Assembly: GCF_014642635.1 (NCBI RefSeq)
Contig: NZ_BMIQ01000001.1
Span: forward strand, 434,001 to 498,000
Reading direction: 5' to 3'
DNA from: Aureimonas endophytica
GTDB lineage: Bacteria; Pseudomonadota; Alphaproteobacteria; Rhizobiales; Rhizobiaceae
Length of the DNA: 64,000 bases
The position numbers and the translations under genes were made by a program. The notes below the pieces were generated by a model. It was not told the DNA's origin, ran no database searches, and saw only the letters and a list, made by a program, of their open reading frames with translations. Every line of letters starts with the position of its first letter. Positions within the stretch are counted from its first letter, which is position 1. Below are positions 13,586 to 23,157 of the stretch, piece after piece.

Positions 13586-14712
13586 CCGACCATTTCGCCT
13601 TCCGCCTTCTCGCGACCGATGGACGGGCGCGACGCGGCGAGATCACCATGCCGCGCGGCACGATCCGCACGCCCGCCTTCATGCCGGTCGGCACCGGCGG
13701 CACGGTGAAGGCGATGTATCTCGACCAGGTGCGCGAACTCGGCGCCGACATCATTCTCGGCAATGTCTACCACCTGATGCTGCGGCCGGGCGCGGAGCGC
13801 GTGGCGCGGCTCGGCGGGCTGCATGAATTCGCCCGCTGGCCGCATCCGATCCTCACCGATTCCGGCGGCTTCCAGGTCATGTCGCTGGCGGGACTGCGCA
13901 AGCTCGACGAGACCGGCGTCGTCTTCAAGTCGCATATCGACGGCTCCGAACATTCGCTGACGCCCGAGCGCTCGATCGAGATCCAGGGCCTGCTCGACAG
14001 CGACATCCAGATGCAGCTCGACGAATGCATCCGCCTGCCGGCCGAGCGGGCCGAGATCGAGCGGGCGATGGAAATGTCGCTGCGCTGGGCCGAGCGCTGC
14101 AAGGTGGCCTTCGGCGACCAGCCGGGCAAGGCGATGTTCGGCATCGTGCAGGGCGGCGACGTGGTCGATCTGCGGTTGCGCTCGGCCGAGGCGCTCGCGG
14201 CGCTCGACCTCAAAGGCTATGCCATCGGCGGCCTCGCGGTCGGCGAGCCGCAGGCGGTGATGCTGTCGATCCTCCACGAGACCTTGCCCGCCATGCCTGA
14301 GGCGAAGCCGCGCTATCTCATGGGGGTCGGCACGCCGGACGATATCGTCGAATCGGTGCGGCGCGGCATCGACATGTTCGACTGCGTGATGCCGACGCGC
14401 GCCGGCCGGCATGGACTGGCCTTCACGCGGCGCGGCAAGGTGAACCTGAAGAACGCCCGCCATGCGGAAGACCCGCGTCCGCTGGACGAGACCTCCTCCT
14501 GCCCGGCGGCGCGCGACTACAGCCGCGCCTATCTGCATCATCTCGTCCGCTCCGACGAGCAGCTCGGCGCGATGCTGCTGACCTGGAACAATCTCGCCTA
14601 TTACCAGTCGCTGATGGCGGACCTGCGCGACGCGATCGAGCGCGGCGCCTTCGAAAGCCGCGCGGGCGCCATCAAGGACGAATGGGCGCGCGGCGACATC
14701 CCGGCGCGTTGA
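13582..14712 (+). CDS. tgt: tRNA-guanine transglycosylase
   Basis: Exchanges guanine 34 of GUN-anticodon tRNAs for preQ1, the entry step of queuosine modification. 376 aa, normal length. Nucleophile region [12 protein letters not shown] and the substrate loop GIVQGGD are intact. The zinc site is abnormal: where E. coli has C-x-C-x-x-C followed by His, this protein reads Ser305-Ser-Cys307-Pro-Ala-Ala310 before [11 protein letters not shown]. Two of three cysteines are therefore missing, while the region of the His ligand is kept. This is clear in the bases at 14494-14511. The gene overlaps queA by four bases and converges on a DUF4864 gene seven bases away. Confidence 0.95.
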   Translation: MTDHFAFRLLATDGRARRGEITMPRGTIRTPAFMPVGTGGTVKAMYLDQVRELGADIILGNVYHLMLRPGAERVARLGGLHEFARWPHPILTDSGGFQVMSLAGLRKLDETGVVFKSHIDGSEHSLTPERSIEIQGLLDSDIQMQLDECIRLPAERAEIERAMEMSLRWAERCKVAFGDQPGKAMFGIVQGGDVVDLRLRSAEALAALDLKGYAIGGLAVGEPQAVMLSILHETLPAMPEAKPRYLMGVGTPDDIVESVRRGIDMFDCVMPTRAGRHGLAFTRRGKVNLKNARHAEDPRPLDETSSCPAARDYSRAYLHHLVRSDEQLGAMLLTWNNLAYYQSLMADLRDAIERGAFESRAGAIKDEWARGDIPAR

Positions 14713-14719
14713 AACCCCG

Positions 14720-15139
14720 TCAGGCGGACACGTCCTCGCCCTTGCGGATGCGGCAACTGGTGATCTTCAGCGAGCCGTCCGGTTGCCGGCTGAGCGTATA
14801 GCTCGCGATATAGCTCTGGCCTTTCGCGTCCGTCATGTTCACATCCTGGCGGAACCCGCCGCCTTCCGCCTGCAACGGCCCGAAGGTCACGTTGCGGGCA
14901 TCGGCCACGACCGCATAGCCGCCGCGCACCATGGCCATGAAACTGTCGGGCGAGGGAAACATCGCCTTGATGCCGGGCGCCGCATAGGAATAGGCGGCAG
15001 CGCCGTCGCCGGCCTTGAACGCATTGAGCTGGGCGGAGATCACGGCCTGGATATCGCCGGCATCGTCGGCGCGCGCGACGAGCGGCGCGGAGAACGACAG
15101 CGCGGCGGCAAGGAAGAGGAGGATGCGCGAGCTCGGCAT
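14720..15139 (-). CDS. DUF4864 domain secreted protein
   Basis: Protein of 139 aa with a signal peptide (MPSSRILLFLAAALSFSAP...ARA, about 24 residues), so exported to the periplasm. The remainder is a small NTF2/SnoaL-like domain of the DUF4864 family, recognisable by AYSYAAPGIKAMFPSP and MVRGGYAVV. The function is unknown. The frame is open upstream, but the ATG at 15139 has a GAGG box and starts the signal peptide. Convergent with tgt. The region upstream, shared with the divergent lipoprotein gene, contains an 18-bp palindrome. Confidence 0.8.
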   Translation of the reverse strand: MPSSRILLFLAAALSFSAPLVARADDAGDIQAVISAQLNAFKAGDGAAAYSYAAPGIKAMFPSPDSFMAMVRGGYAVVADARNVTFGPLQAEGGGFRQDVNMTDAKGQSYIASYTLSRQPDGSLKITSCRIRKGEDVSA

Positions 15140-15207
15140 GACGGACCTCGGTTCTGTGGACGAAAGACACAATCTCGCGCAGCTACGGGGGCAGTCAGGA
15201 CAGGGAT

Positions 15208-15225
15208 GATCAAATCTTGTTGATC
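15208..15225. promoter_or_regulatory. Palindrome GATCAA-N6-TTGATC
   Basis: Perfect 6-bp arms with a 6-base centre in the 175-base divergent region between the DUF4864 gene and the lipoprotein gene. The position suits a dimeric regulator. It is the outward-facing form of an FNR-like half site and does not match the FNR box itself, so no regulator is assigned. Confidence 0.35.
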
Positions 15226-15314
15226 GAGGTGGCATTGCTCATCCTGCGTTCAGGTGGAGTCGCCGAGGTTCAGTGAGCGCCCTAGCTTGGTCTGGGGAGT
15301 TGAGGAGACATGAC

Positions 15315-15587
15315 ATGCGCCCGCTGATGATCGCGCTCGCGCTGGCAATGGCGGGAACGGGTTTGACGGCCTGTGAAACGGCCGGCGTCAACGAAGGGCC
15401 GGTCGAATATGCTACGCGTCCCGACTATCGCGACGTCTATCGGCGCCCGCCGCCTCCACCGGTGCGCTACGATACCTATCGCCGCTATGACGATCGCGAC
15501 GCCTATTACGACGCGCCGCCCCCTCCGCCGCCGCCGCGCCGCTACTATCGTCCCTATGACGGTTATTCCCCCTACGACGCCTATTGA
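15315..15587 (+). CDS. Pro/Tyr-rich small lipoprotein
   Basis: Hypothetical lipoprotein of 90 aa. Signal sequence MRPLMIALALAMAGTGLTAC ends in a lipobox (LTAC) with the lipidated Cys at residue 20. The mature part is a low-complexity stretch rich in Pro, Tyr, Arg and Asp with two polyproline runs, suggesting an extended, surface- or wall-facing segment. The GAGGAG box at 15302-15307, eight bases before the ATG at 15315, decides the start. No enzymatic domain is visible. Confidence 0.7.
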   Translation: MRPLMIALALAMAGTGLTACETAGVNEGPVEYATRPDYRDVYRRPPPPPVRYDTYRRYDDRDAYYDAPPPPPPPRRYYRPYDGYSPYDAY

Positions 15588-15692
15588 GACGCCGCCTGCC
15601 TCCGGCGGGCTTCACGCATCATATCGATTTTAACATTCCGGCAACCTTTCCGGGCCCGGCGCCATTTAGGCGGACGGGACGGAGAGACGGTT

Positions 15693-15869
15693 ATGAAAGT
15701 GATCGACGGACGAAAGCGGCTCGGACCCTCGGAACTGACGGCCTATGGCAGTGTCGGCGCGGCGATCCTCTTCATCTTCGCGCTGACATTCGGCCTGTTC
15801 GATCACCCGCCGGCCGACCGGCAGGTGGCCTCCAACGCGAGTCAGGCCGAAGCTGTTTCTACGCCTTGA
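15693..15869 (+). CDS. Small hypothetical membrane protein (58 aa)
   Basis: Short gene with a GGAGAG ribosome site before the ATG at 15693. The 58-aa product begins MKVIDGRKRLGPSELTAYG and has one transmembrane helix (about residues 20-37, GSVGAAILFIFALTFGLF). A short hydrophilic C-terminus follows. Orientation is probably N-in because the N-terminus is basic. The family was not recognised; it sits alone after the lipoprotein gene. Confidence 0.55.
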   Translation: MKVIDGRKRLGPSELTAYGSVGAAILFIFALTFGLFDHPPADRQVASNASQAEAVSTP

Positions 15870-15980
15870 GCGGGATGGCTTTGCCGGCGCTTACCGCTTT
15901 CGGATCGGCGACCGCCTCGGCCCAGGGAGGTCGCCCAATATCCCTCGTCGCGGCTTTGAAACAAATTCGATAGTTGCTTC

Positions 15981-16005
15981 GATCACGTCGTCTTACGGCG
16001 TGATC
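15981..16005. terminator. Hairpin between convergent genes
   Basis: A 10-bp stem (15981-15990 with 15996-16005, one G-T pair) with loop TCTTA, followed on the plus strand by TATTCCTT. It can serve the 58-aa gene on the plus strand and possibly the minus-strand thiamine-diphosphate enzyme gene whose stop is at 16062. Confidence 0.5.
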
Positions 16006-16061
16006 TATTCCTTCGACCACGCACCGGCCCCATGGCCGGCACGCCGTCGAGGTCGATTTCT

Positions 16062-17849
16062 CTACTTCTCCCCCGGCAGAACCGACGCCAGAACCTGACG
16101 CGCCGTATTGGCGATGATGCCGCCCTCGCGCTGATCACCCTGCGCCAGCGTCGACATGAAGGCCTTGGCCTGCGCGAGCTTGATATGCGGCGGCAGCGGC
16201 GGAACCTCGGGATCGGTCTTGACCTCCAGCACTACGGGCCGCTCGCTGGCCAGCGCGACGTCCCAGGCGGCGCCGAGCTTTTCGGGATCGTCCACATAGA
16301 TCCCCTTGAAGCCGATCAGCTCGCCGAACTTGTGATAGGGAACGTTCGGGATCTCCTGGCTCGCGACGAATTTCGGATCGCCCTCCATCACCCGCTGCTC
16401 CCAGGTCACCTGGTTCAAGTCCTCGTTGTTGAAGACGCAAACCACCCAGGTCTTGTTCGGGAAGCGGTCCCAATATTTGGCGAGCGTGATCAACTCGGCC
16501 ATGTTGTTCATCTGCATGGCGCCGTCGCCGACCAGGGCCACCACCGGACGGTCGGGATGGGCGAATTTCGCGGCGATCGCATAGGGAACGGCCGCGCCCA
16601 TCGAGGCGAGGCCGCCGGACAGTGAGCCCATCATGCCAGACCGCAGCTTCAGGTCGCGCGCATACCAATTGGCGCAGGAGCCGGAATCGGAGGTGACGAT
16701 CGCCCGGTCCGGCAGGCGCGGCGACAATTCCCAGACGACGCGTTGCGGATTGACCGGATCGGCCTTGGCCGTGGCGCGGTCTTCCGCCAGTTTCCACCAG
16801 CGCGCGGTGCTCTTCTCCACGCGCTCGCGCCAGGACCGGTCGCTCTTGCGCACGAGAAGCGGTAGAAGCGCCTTCAGCGTTTCCTTCGCCTCGCCCTGAA
16901 GATTGACCTCCATTGGATAGCGGATCGACAGCATGTCCGCCTTGAGATCGATCTGGACCCCGCGCGCGGCGCCTTCCTTCGGCAGGAATTCCGAATAGGG
17001 GAAGCCCGAGCCGACCATCAGCAGCGTGTCGCAATGCTGCATGAGATCCCAGCTCGCCTCCGTGCCGAGGAGCCCGATGGAGCCGGTGACGAAGGGCAGG
17101 GCATCCGGCAGGACCGCCTTGCCGAGCAGGGCCTTCGCGACGCCGGCGCCAAGCACGTCCGCGACCGCCGCCACCTCGTCGCCGGCACCGAGCGCGCCGG
17201 CGCCGACGAGCATCGCCACCTTCTTGCCCTCGTTCAGCACCGCGGCGGCCCGTTGCAGGTCGGCGTCGAAGGGCACGACCTTCGGCCGGGAATAGCCGAC
17301 GCCGGACAGGACTGCGCCATGCGCGCGCGGCGGCTCTTCGTAGGGCAGGTCCTGGAGGTCGTTCGGGAAGATCAGCGCCGCGACCTTCCGTTCGCCGAGC
17401 GCCGTGCGGATGCCGCGATCGATCATGTGGCGCACCTGGGCGGGCGCCATCGCCTGCTGCACATAGGCGCCGGCCACATCCTTGAACATCGAGACGAGAT
17501 CGAGCTCCTGCTGGTAATGCGCCCCGACGGCGGTGCGCGCTTGCTGCCCGACCAGCGCGAGCACCGGCTGATGATCGAGCCGCGCATCGTAGAGACCGGT
17601 CAGGAGATGCGAGGCGCCGGGGCCGGAGGTCGCGATGCAGACGCCGAGTTCGCCGGTGAACTTGGCATGGGCGGAGGCCATGAAGGCCGCCATTTCCTCG
17701 TGACGCGCCTGCACGAACTCGATCGTTCCGAGCGAGCGGCGCATGGCGCCGAAGACGCCGTTGATGCCGTCGCCGGGATAGCCGAAGATCCGCTTCACGC
17801 CCCAGGCGGCAAGCCGCTCCACGATGAAGTCGCCGACGGTCTGGCTCAT
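16062..17849 (-). CDS. Thiamine-diphosphate enzyme, PoxB/acetolactate synthase family
   Basis: 595-aa protein with the three-domain layout of pyruvate oxidase and acetolactate synthase. The N-terminal Pyr domain has FGYPGDGINGVFGAM and the catalytic Glu in QARHEEMAAFMASA; a central nucleotide-binding-like domain follows, and the C-terminal PP domain has the cofactor motif VGDGAMQMNNMAEL. The closest named relatives are stress-induced pyruvate dehydrogenases (quinone, PoxB type) of alphaproteobacteria. No small acetolactate synthase subunit is adjacent, arguing against a biosynthetic IlvB. The substrate is not proven. A GGAG box precedes the ATG at 17849, and the gene stands alone. Confidence 0.8.
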   Translation of the reverse strand: MSQTVGDFIVERLAAWGVKRIFGYPGDGINGVFGAMRRSLGTIEFVQARHEEMAAFMASAHAKFTGELGVCIATSGPGASHLLTGLYDARLDHQPVLALVGQQARTAVGAHYQQELDLVSMFKDVAGAYVQQAMAPAQVRHMIDRGIRTALGERKVAALIFPNDLQDLPYEEPPRAHGAVLSGVGYSRPKVVPFDADLQRAAAVLNEGKKVAMLVGAGALGAGDEVAAVADVLGAGVAKALLGKAVLPDALPFVTGSIGLLGTEASWDLMQHCDTLLMVGSGFPYSEFLPKEGAARGVQIDLKADMLSIRYPMEVNLQGEAKETLKALLPLLVRKSDRSWRERVEKSTARWWKLAEDRATAKADPVNPQRVVWELSPRLPDRAIVTSDSGSCANWYARDLKLRSGMMGSLSGGLASMGAAVPYAIAAKFAHPDRPVVALVGDGAMQMNNMAELITLAKYWDRFPNKTWVVCVFNNEDLNQVTWEQRVMEGDPKFVASQEIPNVPYHKFGELIGFKGIYVDDPEKLGAAWDVALASERPVVLEVKTDPEVPPLPPHIKLAQAKAFMSTLAQGDQREGGIIANTARQVLASVLPGEK

Positions 17850-18073
17850 GAACGGCTCCGTTCGCTGCGAAAAGGAACGGGCACGGCCGAACGATCCGCG
17901 CCGCGCCCCTCCGCCTAACGCCGCGTCGCCCGATCTCGTTCACTGCGCGCGTCGTGTCCTGTGTTCTGAGGTCTCCACAGACGCTCGCCTTCGACGAAAC
18001 GGAGCCACGCCGGCAAGCGATGGCGCGACGGACAGGACAGCCGTGATCGAAGCTTTTGAATCGGAGCGGAAAA

Positions 18074-18149
<76 letters not shown>

Positions 18150-18324
18150 CCGAGCCCGCCGGGAGAATCCGGCAGGCGGGTCGCCTTCCCATAGGAAGCG
18201 GGCCGCCCACGGTCAACCGGAATCTCCGCGCGCCCGGCTCCGATTGGCATCGCTTTGGCGAGGTTTCCGCGGCTTTGGCGGGGTGCTAGAACGGCCGCGC
18301 GATGAGGATCGAAGCGACCGCCCC

Positions 18325-19071
18325 TTGATTTCCGACGTCACCTATTCCTGGGCGATCCTCGCCGGCGCGCTCTCCTTCCTGTCGCCCTGCGTCCTGCCGC
18401 TGGTGCCGCCCTATCTCTGCTACATGGCCGGCGTTTCGGTGGAGGAGCTGCGCGGCGGTCCGTCCCGAAGCGGCGCGCAGGCCGGATACGGCCGCGTCGT
18501 CGGCAGTGCCATGCTCTTCGTTCTCGGCTTCTCGACGGTCTTCGTCGCCCTCGGCGCGGGAGCGAGTTCGATCGGCCGCCTGCTCCGCGAGAATCTGTCC
18601 TGGCTCGGCATCGCCGCCGGCCTCGCGATCATCGTCATGGGTCTCAACTTCCTCGGCGTCTTCCGTCTGCGCTTTCTGGCGGGCGAGAAGCGCTTCCGCT
18701 CGCCCGATCGGCCGGGCAGCTTTCTCGGCGCCTATCTGATGGGCCTCGCCTTCGCCTTCGGCTGGACACCCTGTATCGGCCCGGTTCTCGGCGCGATTCT
18801 GGGGCTGGCCGGCGCGCGCGACACGGTGGGCGAGGGCGCCCTCATGCTCGGCGCCTATTCGCTCGGGCTCGGCATTCCCTTCCTCTTCGCCGCCGCCTTC
18901 TCAGGCCTTTTTCTCGCTTGGTCGCGGCGGCTTCGCCGCCATTTCGGCATGATCGAGAAGGCGATGGGCGGCCTTCTGGTCGTCACCGGCGTCCTGTTCC
19001 TGACCGGGGGAATGCAGAGCCTATCTTTCTGGCTGCTCGAGACCTTCCCGGCTCTTCAGAAGATCGGGTAA
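18325..19071 (+). CDS. ccdA: Cytochrome c biogenesis protein CcdA
   Basis: Inner-membrane protein of 248 aa with six predicted helices that carries electrons from cytoplasmic thioredoxin to periplasmic thiol proteins for cytochrome c maturation. The two redox cysteines are seen in LSPCVLPLVPPYLCY (helix 1) and FGWTPCIGPVLG (helix 4). The start is uncertain: no in-frame ATG precedes helix 1, and TTG at 18325 (giving MISDVTYSWAILAG) fits the family; a longer TTG start at 18244 is less likely. No other ccm gene is adjacent. Confidence 0.88.
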   Translation: MISDVTYSWAILAGALSFLSPCVLPLVPPYLCYMAGVSVEELRGGPSRSGAQAGYGRVVGSAMLFVLGFSTVFVALGAGASSIGRLLRENLSWLGIAAGLAIIVMGLNFLGVFRLRFLAGEKRFRSPDRPGSFLGAYLMGLAFAFGWTPCIGPVLGAILGLAGARDTVGEGALMLGAYSLGLGIPFLFAAAFSGLFLAWSRRLRRHFGMIEKAMGGLLVVTGVLFLTGGMQSLSFWLLETFPALQKIG

Positions 19072-19158
19072 CCCTTCCGCGCGGTTCTGGCCGCATCCGC
19101 AAGACGAGCCGGCCCTTCTCCACTATAGGTCGCGCCCACTGCTTCGCCGAGGTCGAGA

Positions 19159-20523
19159 ATGTCGAGAACCTGCCTGTCCGTCATCCTGGCCGCCGGCGAG
19201 GGCACCCGCATGCGCTCGTCGCGCGCGAAGGTGCTGCACGAGGTCGCGGGCCTGCCGATGGTCGGGCATGTGGTGCGGGTGGCGGAGACGGTCGGTGCCG
19301 GCGGCATCGCCCTCGTGACGGGCCGCGACGCCGACAAGGTGGAAACCGCCGTGCGGGCGATCGCGCCGGAGGCGAGCTTCCATGTGCAGGAGCAAAGGCT
19401 CGGCACGGCCCATGCGGTGCTCGCGGCGCGTTCGGCCATTGCGGCAGGCTTCGACGACGTCCTCATCCTTTTCGCCGATACGCCGCTCGTGCGGCCGGAG
19501 ACGCTCGAAAAGGCGCGGCGGTCATTGGCCGACGGGGCCGAGATCTGCGTCGTCGGCTTCCGCCCCGTCGATCCGTCCGGCTATGGCCGCCTGATCGAGG
19601 CGGAGGGCGAGCTCGTCGCCATCCGCGAGGACAAGGATGCCAGCGATGCCGAGCGGGCGGTCGGCTTCTGCAATGCCGGGCTGATGGCGGTGCGCGGCGC
19701 CGCTCTCCTTTCGCTGCTCGACGCGGTGGGCGATGCCAATGCCAAGGGCGAATTCTATCTGACCGACATCGTCGCGATCGCCCGCGAGCGCGGCGGCGTG
19801 GTGCGCGCCATCGAGGCGGATGCCGACGAGGTGCTGGGCGTCAATACGCGCGTCGAGCTCGCCGCCGTCGAGGCGATCTGGCAGGAGCGCCGACGCCGCG
19901 AGGCCATGCTGTCCGGCGCGACGCTGATCGCGCCGGGAACGGTGTTCTTCAGCCACGACACCGCGCTCGGCCGCGACGTCGTCGTGGAGCCGAATGTCGT
20001 CTTCGGACCGGGCGTCCATGTCGCGGACGGCGTCATCATCCATGCCTTCAGCCATATCGAGGGCGCCTCGGCCGCCAGCGGTGTCTCGGTCGGGCCGTTC
20101 GCGCGACTTCGGCCGGGCACGGACCTTGGCGAGGGCGCGAAGGTCGGCAATTTCTGCGAGACTAAGAACGCGCGGATCGAGGCTGGCGCGAAGGTCAATC
20201 ACCTCACCTATATCGGCGACGCGCGCATCGGCGCGGGCTCGAATATCGGCGCCGGCACGATCACCTGCAATTACGACGGCGCCAACAAGTGGTTCACCGA
20301 TATCGGCGCCAATGTCTTCGTCGGGTCCGACACGGCGCTGGTTGCGCCGGTGAAGGTCGGCGACGGGGCCTATATCGGCTCCGGCAGCGTGATCACCGAG
20401 GAAGTGCCGGCCGATGGCCTCGCCATCGCCCGCGGCCGGCAGGTGGTGAAGGAGGGGCGGGCCGTCGAGCTTCGCGCCCGCGCCGCGGCGATCAAGGCCG
20501 CGGCGAAGTCCGGCAAGTCCTGA
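19159..20523 (+). CDS. glmU: Bifunctional N-acetylglucosamine-1-phosphate uridyltransferase
   Basis: Last two steps to UDP-GlcNAc: acetylation of glucosamine-1-phosphate and uridylation. 454 aa. The N-terminal pyrophosphorylase domain starts with [14 protein letters not shown], and the C-terminal left-handed beta-helix acetyltransferase carries hexapeptide repeats and [14 protein letters not shown] with the acetyl-CoA site. A GAGG box precedes the ATG at 19159. Together with glmS, 25 bases downstream, it forms the amino-sugar precursor operon for peptidoglycan and lipopolysaccharide. Confidence 0.98.
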   Translation: MSRTCLSVILAAGEGTRMRSSRAKVLHEVAGLPMVGHVVRVAETVGAGGIALVTGRDADKVETAVRAIAPEASFHVQEQRLGTAHAVLAARSAIAAGFDDVLILFADTPLVRPETLEKARRSLADGAEICVVGFRPVDPSGYGRLIEAEGELVAIREDKDASDAERAVGFCNAGLMAVRGAALLSLLDAVGDANAKGEFYLTDIVAIARERGGVVRAIEADADEVLGVNTRVELAAVEAIWQERRRREAMLSGATLIAPGTVFFSHDTALGRDVVVEPNVVFGPGVHVADGVIIHAFSHIEGASAASGVSVGPFARLRPGTDLGEGAKVGNFCETKNARIEAGAKVNHLTYIGDARIGAGSNIGAGTITCNYDGANKWFTDIGANVFVGSDTALVAPVKVGDGAYIGSGSVITEEVPADGLAIARGRQVVKEGRAVELRARAAAIKAAAKSGKS

Positions 20524-20548
20524 AGCGCGAAAGGAAGGATCGGCTCCC

Positions 20549-22375
20549 ATGTGCGGCATCATCGGCATCGTCGGCACCAATCCAGTCGCGCATCGCCTAG
20601 TCGAGGCGCTGAAGCGGCTCGAATATCGCGGCTATGATTCCGCCGGCATCGCGACGCTCGGGCCGGACGGGCTCGACCGGCGCCGCGCGGAAGGCAAGCT
20701 CGTCAATCTGGAACGCTTCGTCGGCGAGAACCCGTTGCCGGGCACGATCGGCATAGGCCATACGCGCTGGGCGACGCATGGCGTGCCGACGGTTCGCAAC
20801 GCCCATCCTCATGCGACGCAGCGTCTCGCCGTCGTCCATAACGGCATCATCGAGAATTTCCGCGAGCTGCGCGCCGAACTGGAGCGCGACGGCTACCGCT
20901 TCGAGAGCGACACGGATTCCGAAGTCGTCGCCGTCCACGCGACGCGCGCGATGGATCGGGGCGCCGCGCCGCGCGAGGCGGTGCACACGACCCTCCGGCG
21001 GCTGGAAGGCGCCTTCTCGCTCGCCTTCATCTTCGCCGGCGAGGAGAATCTCCTGATCGGCGCGCGGCGCGGCAGCCCGCTCGCCGTCGGCGAGGGGCGG
21101 GGCGAAATGTTCCTCGGCTCCGACGCGATCGCGCTGTCGCCCTTCACCGACGCGATCCGCTATCTCGAGGATGGCGACTGGGTGGTTCTCGACCGCGACG
21201 GCGCCACGATCCTCGATGCCGAGGGGCGTGCGGTGGAGCGGGTGCTGACGCGCTCGGTCGGCAAGCCCTTCTATGTCGACAAGGGCAACTACCGGCACTT
21301 CATGCAGAAGGAGATCTACGAGCAGCCGGAAGTCGTCGGCCATACGCTCGGCGCCTATGTCGACATGACGAGCGGCCGCTCGCGCCTGCCGGGCGAGGTC
21401 GCGCTCGATTTCGGCGCCGTGCGGCGCATGGCGCTTTCCGCCTGCGGCACCGGCTATTACGCCGCCCTGACGGGGCGCTATTTCTTCGAGCGCTATGCGC
21501 GGATCGCCTGCGATCTCGATGTCGCGTCCGAGTTCCGCTATCGCGAAAGCCCGCTCGACGGCGTCGATCTGGCGCTTTTCGTGTCGCAGTCGGGCGAGAC
21601 GGCCGATACGCTCGCCTCGCTGCGCTACGCCAAGGCCGCCGGCCTGAAGACGGCCGCGATCGTCAACGTTCCGGAATCGACCATCGCGCGCGAGGCCGAT
21701 GCCGCGCTGCCGACGCTCGCCGGCCCGGAGATCGGCGTCGCCTCGACCAAGGCCTTCACCTGCCAGCTGACGGCGCTCGCGGCGCTTTCGGTGCGGGCGG
21801 GCGTCGAGCGGGGCCGAATTTCCGGCGCCGAGGAAGCGGAGTTGACGCGCGCGCTCAGCGAGGCGCCGCGCATGATCGCCGAAGCCTTCAAGCTGGAGTC
21901 GCAGATTGAGGCGATCGCCCGCGAGATGACGACGCATCGCCATGCGCTGTTCCTCGGGCGCGGCTCCTCCTTCCCCCTCGCGCTCGAAGGGGCGCTGAAG
22001 CTGAAGGAGATCAGCTATATCCATGCCGAAGGCTATGCCGCCGGCGAGCTGAAGCACGGGCCGATCGCCCTGATCGACGAGACGATGCCGGTGATCGTCA
22101 TCGCGCCCTATGACGGCGTGTTCGAGAAGACGGTCTCCAACATGCAGGAAGTGGCGGCGCGGGGCGGCCGGATCATTCTCGTCACCGACGAGAAGGGGGC
22201 GAAGGCCGCGCCGGTCGCGGCGGCGGCGACGCTCGTCCTGCCGGACATGCCGGAGATTCTGACGCCGATCGTCTATGCCGTGCCGCTGCAGATGCTCGCC
22301 TATCACACGGCGGTGCATATGGGCACGGATGTCGACCAGCCGCGCAACCTGGCGAAATCGGTCACCGTCGAATAG
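20549..22375 (+). CDS. glmS: Glutamine-fructose-6-phosphate aminotransferase
   Basis: Makes glucosamine-6-phosphate from fructose-6-phosphate and glutamine. 608 aa. The N-terminal glutaminase domain starts MCGIIGIVGTN, with Cys2 as nucleophile after removal of Met1. Two SIS sugar-isomerase domains follow, with SACGTGYYAAL, SQSGETADT and the C-terminal end PRNLAKSVTVE. Complete and typical. It uses the glutamine made by GlnA. No ribozyme or GlmZ-type site was seen upstream. Confidence 0.98.
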   Translation: MCGIIGIVGTNPVAHRLVEALKRLEYRGYDSAGIATLGPDGLDRRRAEGKLVNLERFVGENPLPGTIGIGHTRWATHGVPTVRNAHPHATQRLAVVHNGIIENFRELRAELERDGYRFESDTDSEVVAVHATRAMDRGAAPREAVHTTLRRLEGAFSLAFIFAGEENLLIGARRGSPLAVGEGRGEMFLGSDAIALSPFTDAIRYLEDGDWVVLDRDGATILDAEGRAVERVLTRSVGKPFYVDKGNYRHFMQKEIYEQPEVVGHTLGAYVDMTSGRSRLPGEVALDFGAVRRMALSACGTGYYAALTGRYFFERYARIACDLDVASEFRYRESPLDGVDLALFVSQSGETADTLASLRYAKAAGLKTAAIVNVPESTIAREADAALPTLAGPEIGVASTKAFTCQLTALAALSVRAGVERGRISGAEEAELTRALSEAPRMIAEAFKLESQIEAIAREMTTHRHALFLGRGSSFPLALEGALKLKEISYIHAEGYAAGELKHGPIALIDETMPVIVIAPYDGVFEKTVSNMQEVAARGGRIILVTDEKGAKAAPVAAAATLVLPDMPEILTPIVYAVPLQMLAYHTAVHMGTDVDQPRNLAKSVTVE

Positions 22376-22463
22376 GCGGCCGGCGGCACCGATCACGAAA
22401 GCGCTTGTCGCACTGCGGCATGGAGCCTGCTAACGTCCGGCTCCGACAACGGATCGTGCCGCC

Positions 22464-23147
22464 ATGATGGTGAAGCTGCGTACCTATTTCCTCACCGGCT
22501 TCGTGATCTGCGCGCCGCTGGCCATCACCATCTGGATCACCTGGGCCTTCATGGAGTGGGTGGACAGCTGGGTGAAACCCTATATCCCGGCGCGCTACGA
22601 CCCGGACAGCTATCTGTTCGTCAGCGTGCCGGGCTTCGGCCTGCTCGTCGCGCTCGTCCTCATCACGCTGATCGGCTTTCTCACCGCCAATCTCGTCGGC
22701 CGCACGATCGTCGGCTGGGGCGAGCGCCTGCTCGGCCGCATGCCGCTGGTGCGCACGCTCTATACGGCGCTGAAGCAGATCTTCGAGACGGTGTTCGCCG
22801 ACCATTCGTCCTCGTTCAAGACGGCGGCGCTGATCGAATATCCGCGCAAGGGCCTCTGGTCGATCGCTCTCGTGGCGACGACGGCGAAGGGCGAACTCAT
22901 CGAGAAGTTCGATGGACGCGAGATGCTGGCCGTCTTCCTGCCGCCGACGCCCAATCCGACCTCCGGCTTCCTCATCTACGTGCCGCGCGACGAGGTGAAG
23001 ATCCTCGACATGCGCGTCGAGGACGCGATGAAGCTCATCGTCTCGGCCGGCATCGTCGGCCCGGAGGGCGACCGGGTGCTGACCCAGGTCGAGGCGTCGA
23101 AACTCGTCGCCGAGGAGGCGACGGGCCGGAAGGAAGCGGCCGAATAG
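22464..23147 (+). CDS. DUF502 family membrane protein
   Basis: Conserved membrane protein of 227 aa with two transmembrane segments (about residues 7-30 and 50-77), then a soluble domain. DUF502 hallmarks are RMPLVRTLYTALKQIFETV and FLPPTPNPTSGFLIYVP. The function is unknown; plant relatives are the COV (continuous vascular ring) proteins. It sits between glmS and the convergent recG (ten bases between stops). The tail is acidic. The ATG at 22467 is an equally possible start. Confidence 0.88.
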   Translation: MMVKLRTYFLTGFVICAPLAITIWITWAFMEWVDSWVKPYIPARYDPDSYLFVSVPGFGLLVALVLITLIGFLTANLVGRTIVGWGERLLGRMPLVRTLYTALKQIFETVFADHSSSFKTAALIEYPRKGLWSIALVATTAKGELIEKFDGREMLAVFLPPTPNPTSGFLIYVPRDEVKILDMRVEDAMKLIVSAGIVGPEGDRVLTQVEASKLVAEEATGRKEAAE

Positions 23148-23157
23148 AACCGGGCGC

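Noticed and set aside
16062-17849. Acetolactate synthase large subunit (ilvB) for the thiamine-diphosphate enzyme
   Set aside because: No small-subunit gene or branched-chain genes are adjacent, and the sequence looks closer to PoxB-type enzymes.
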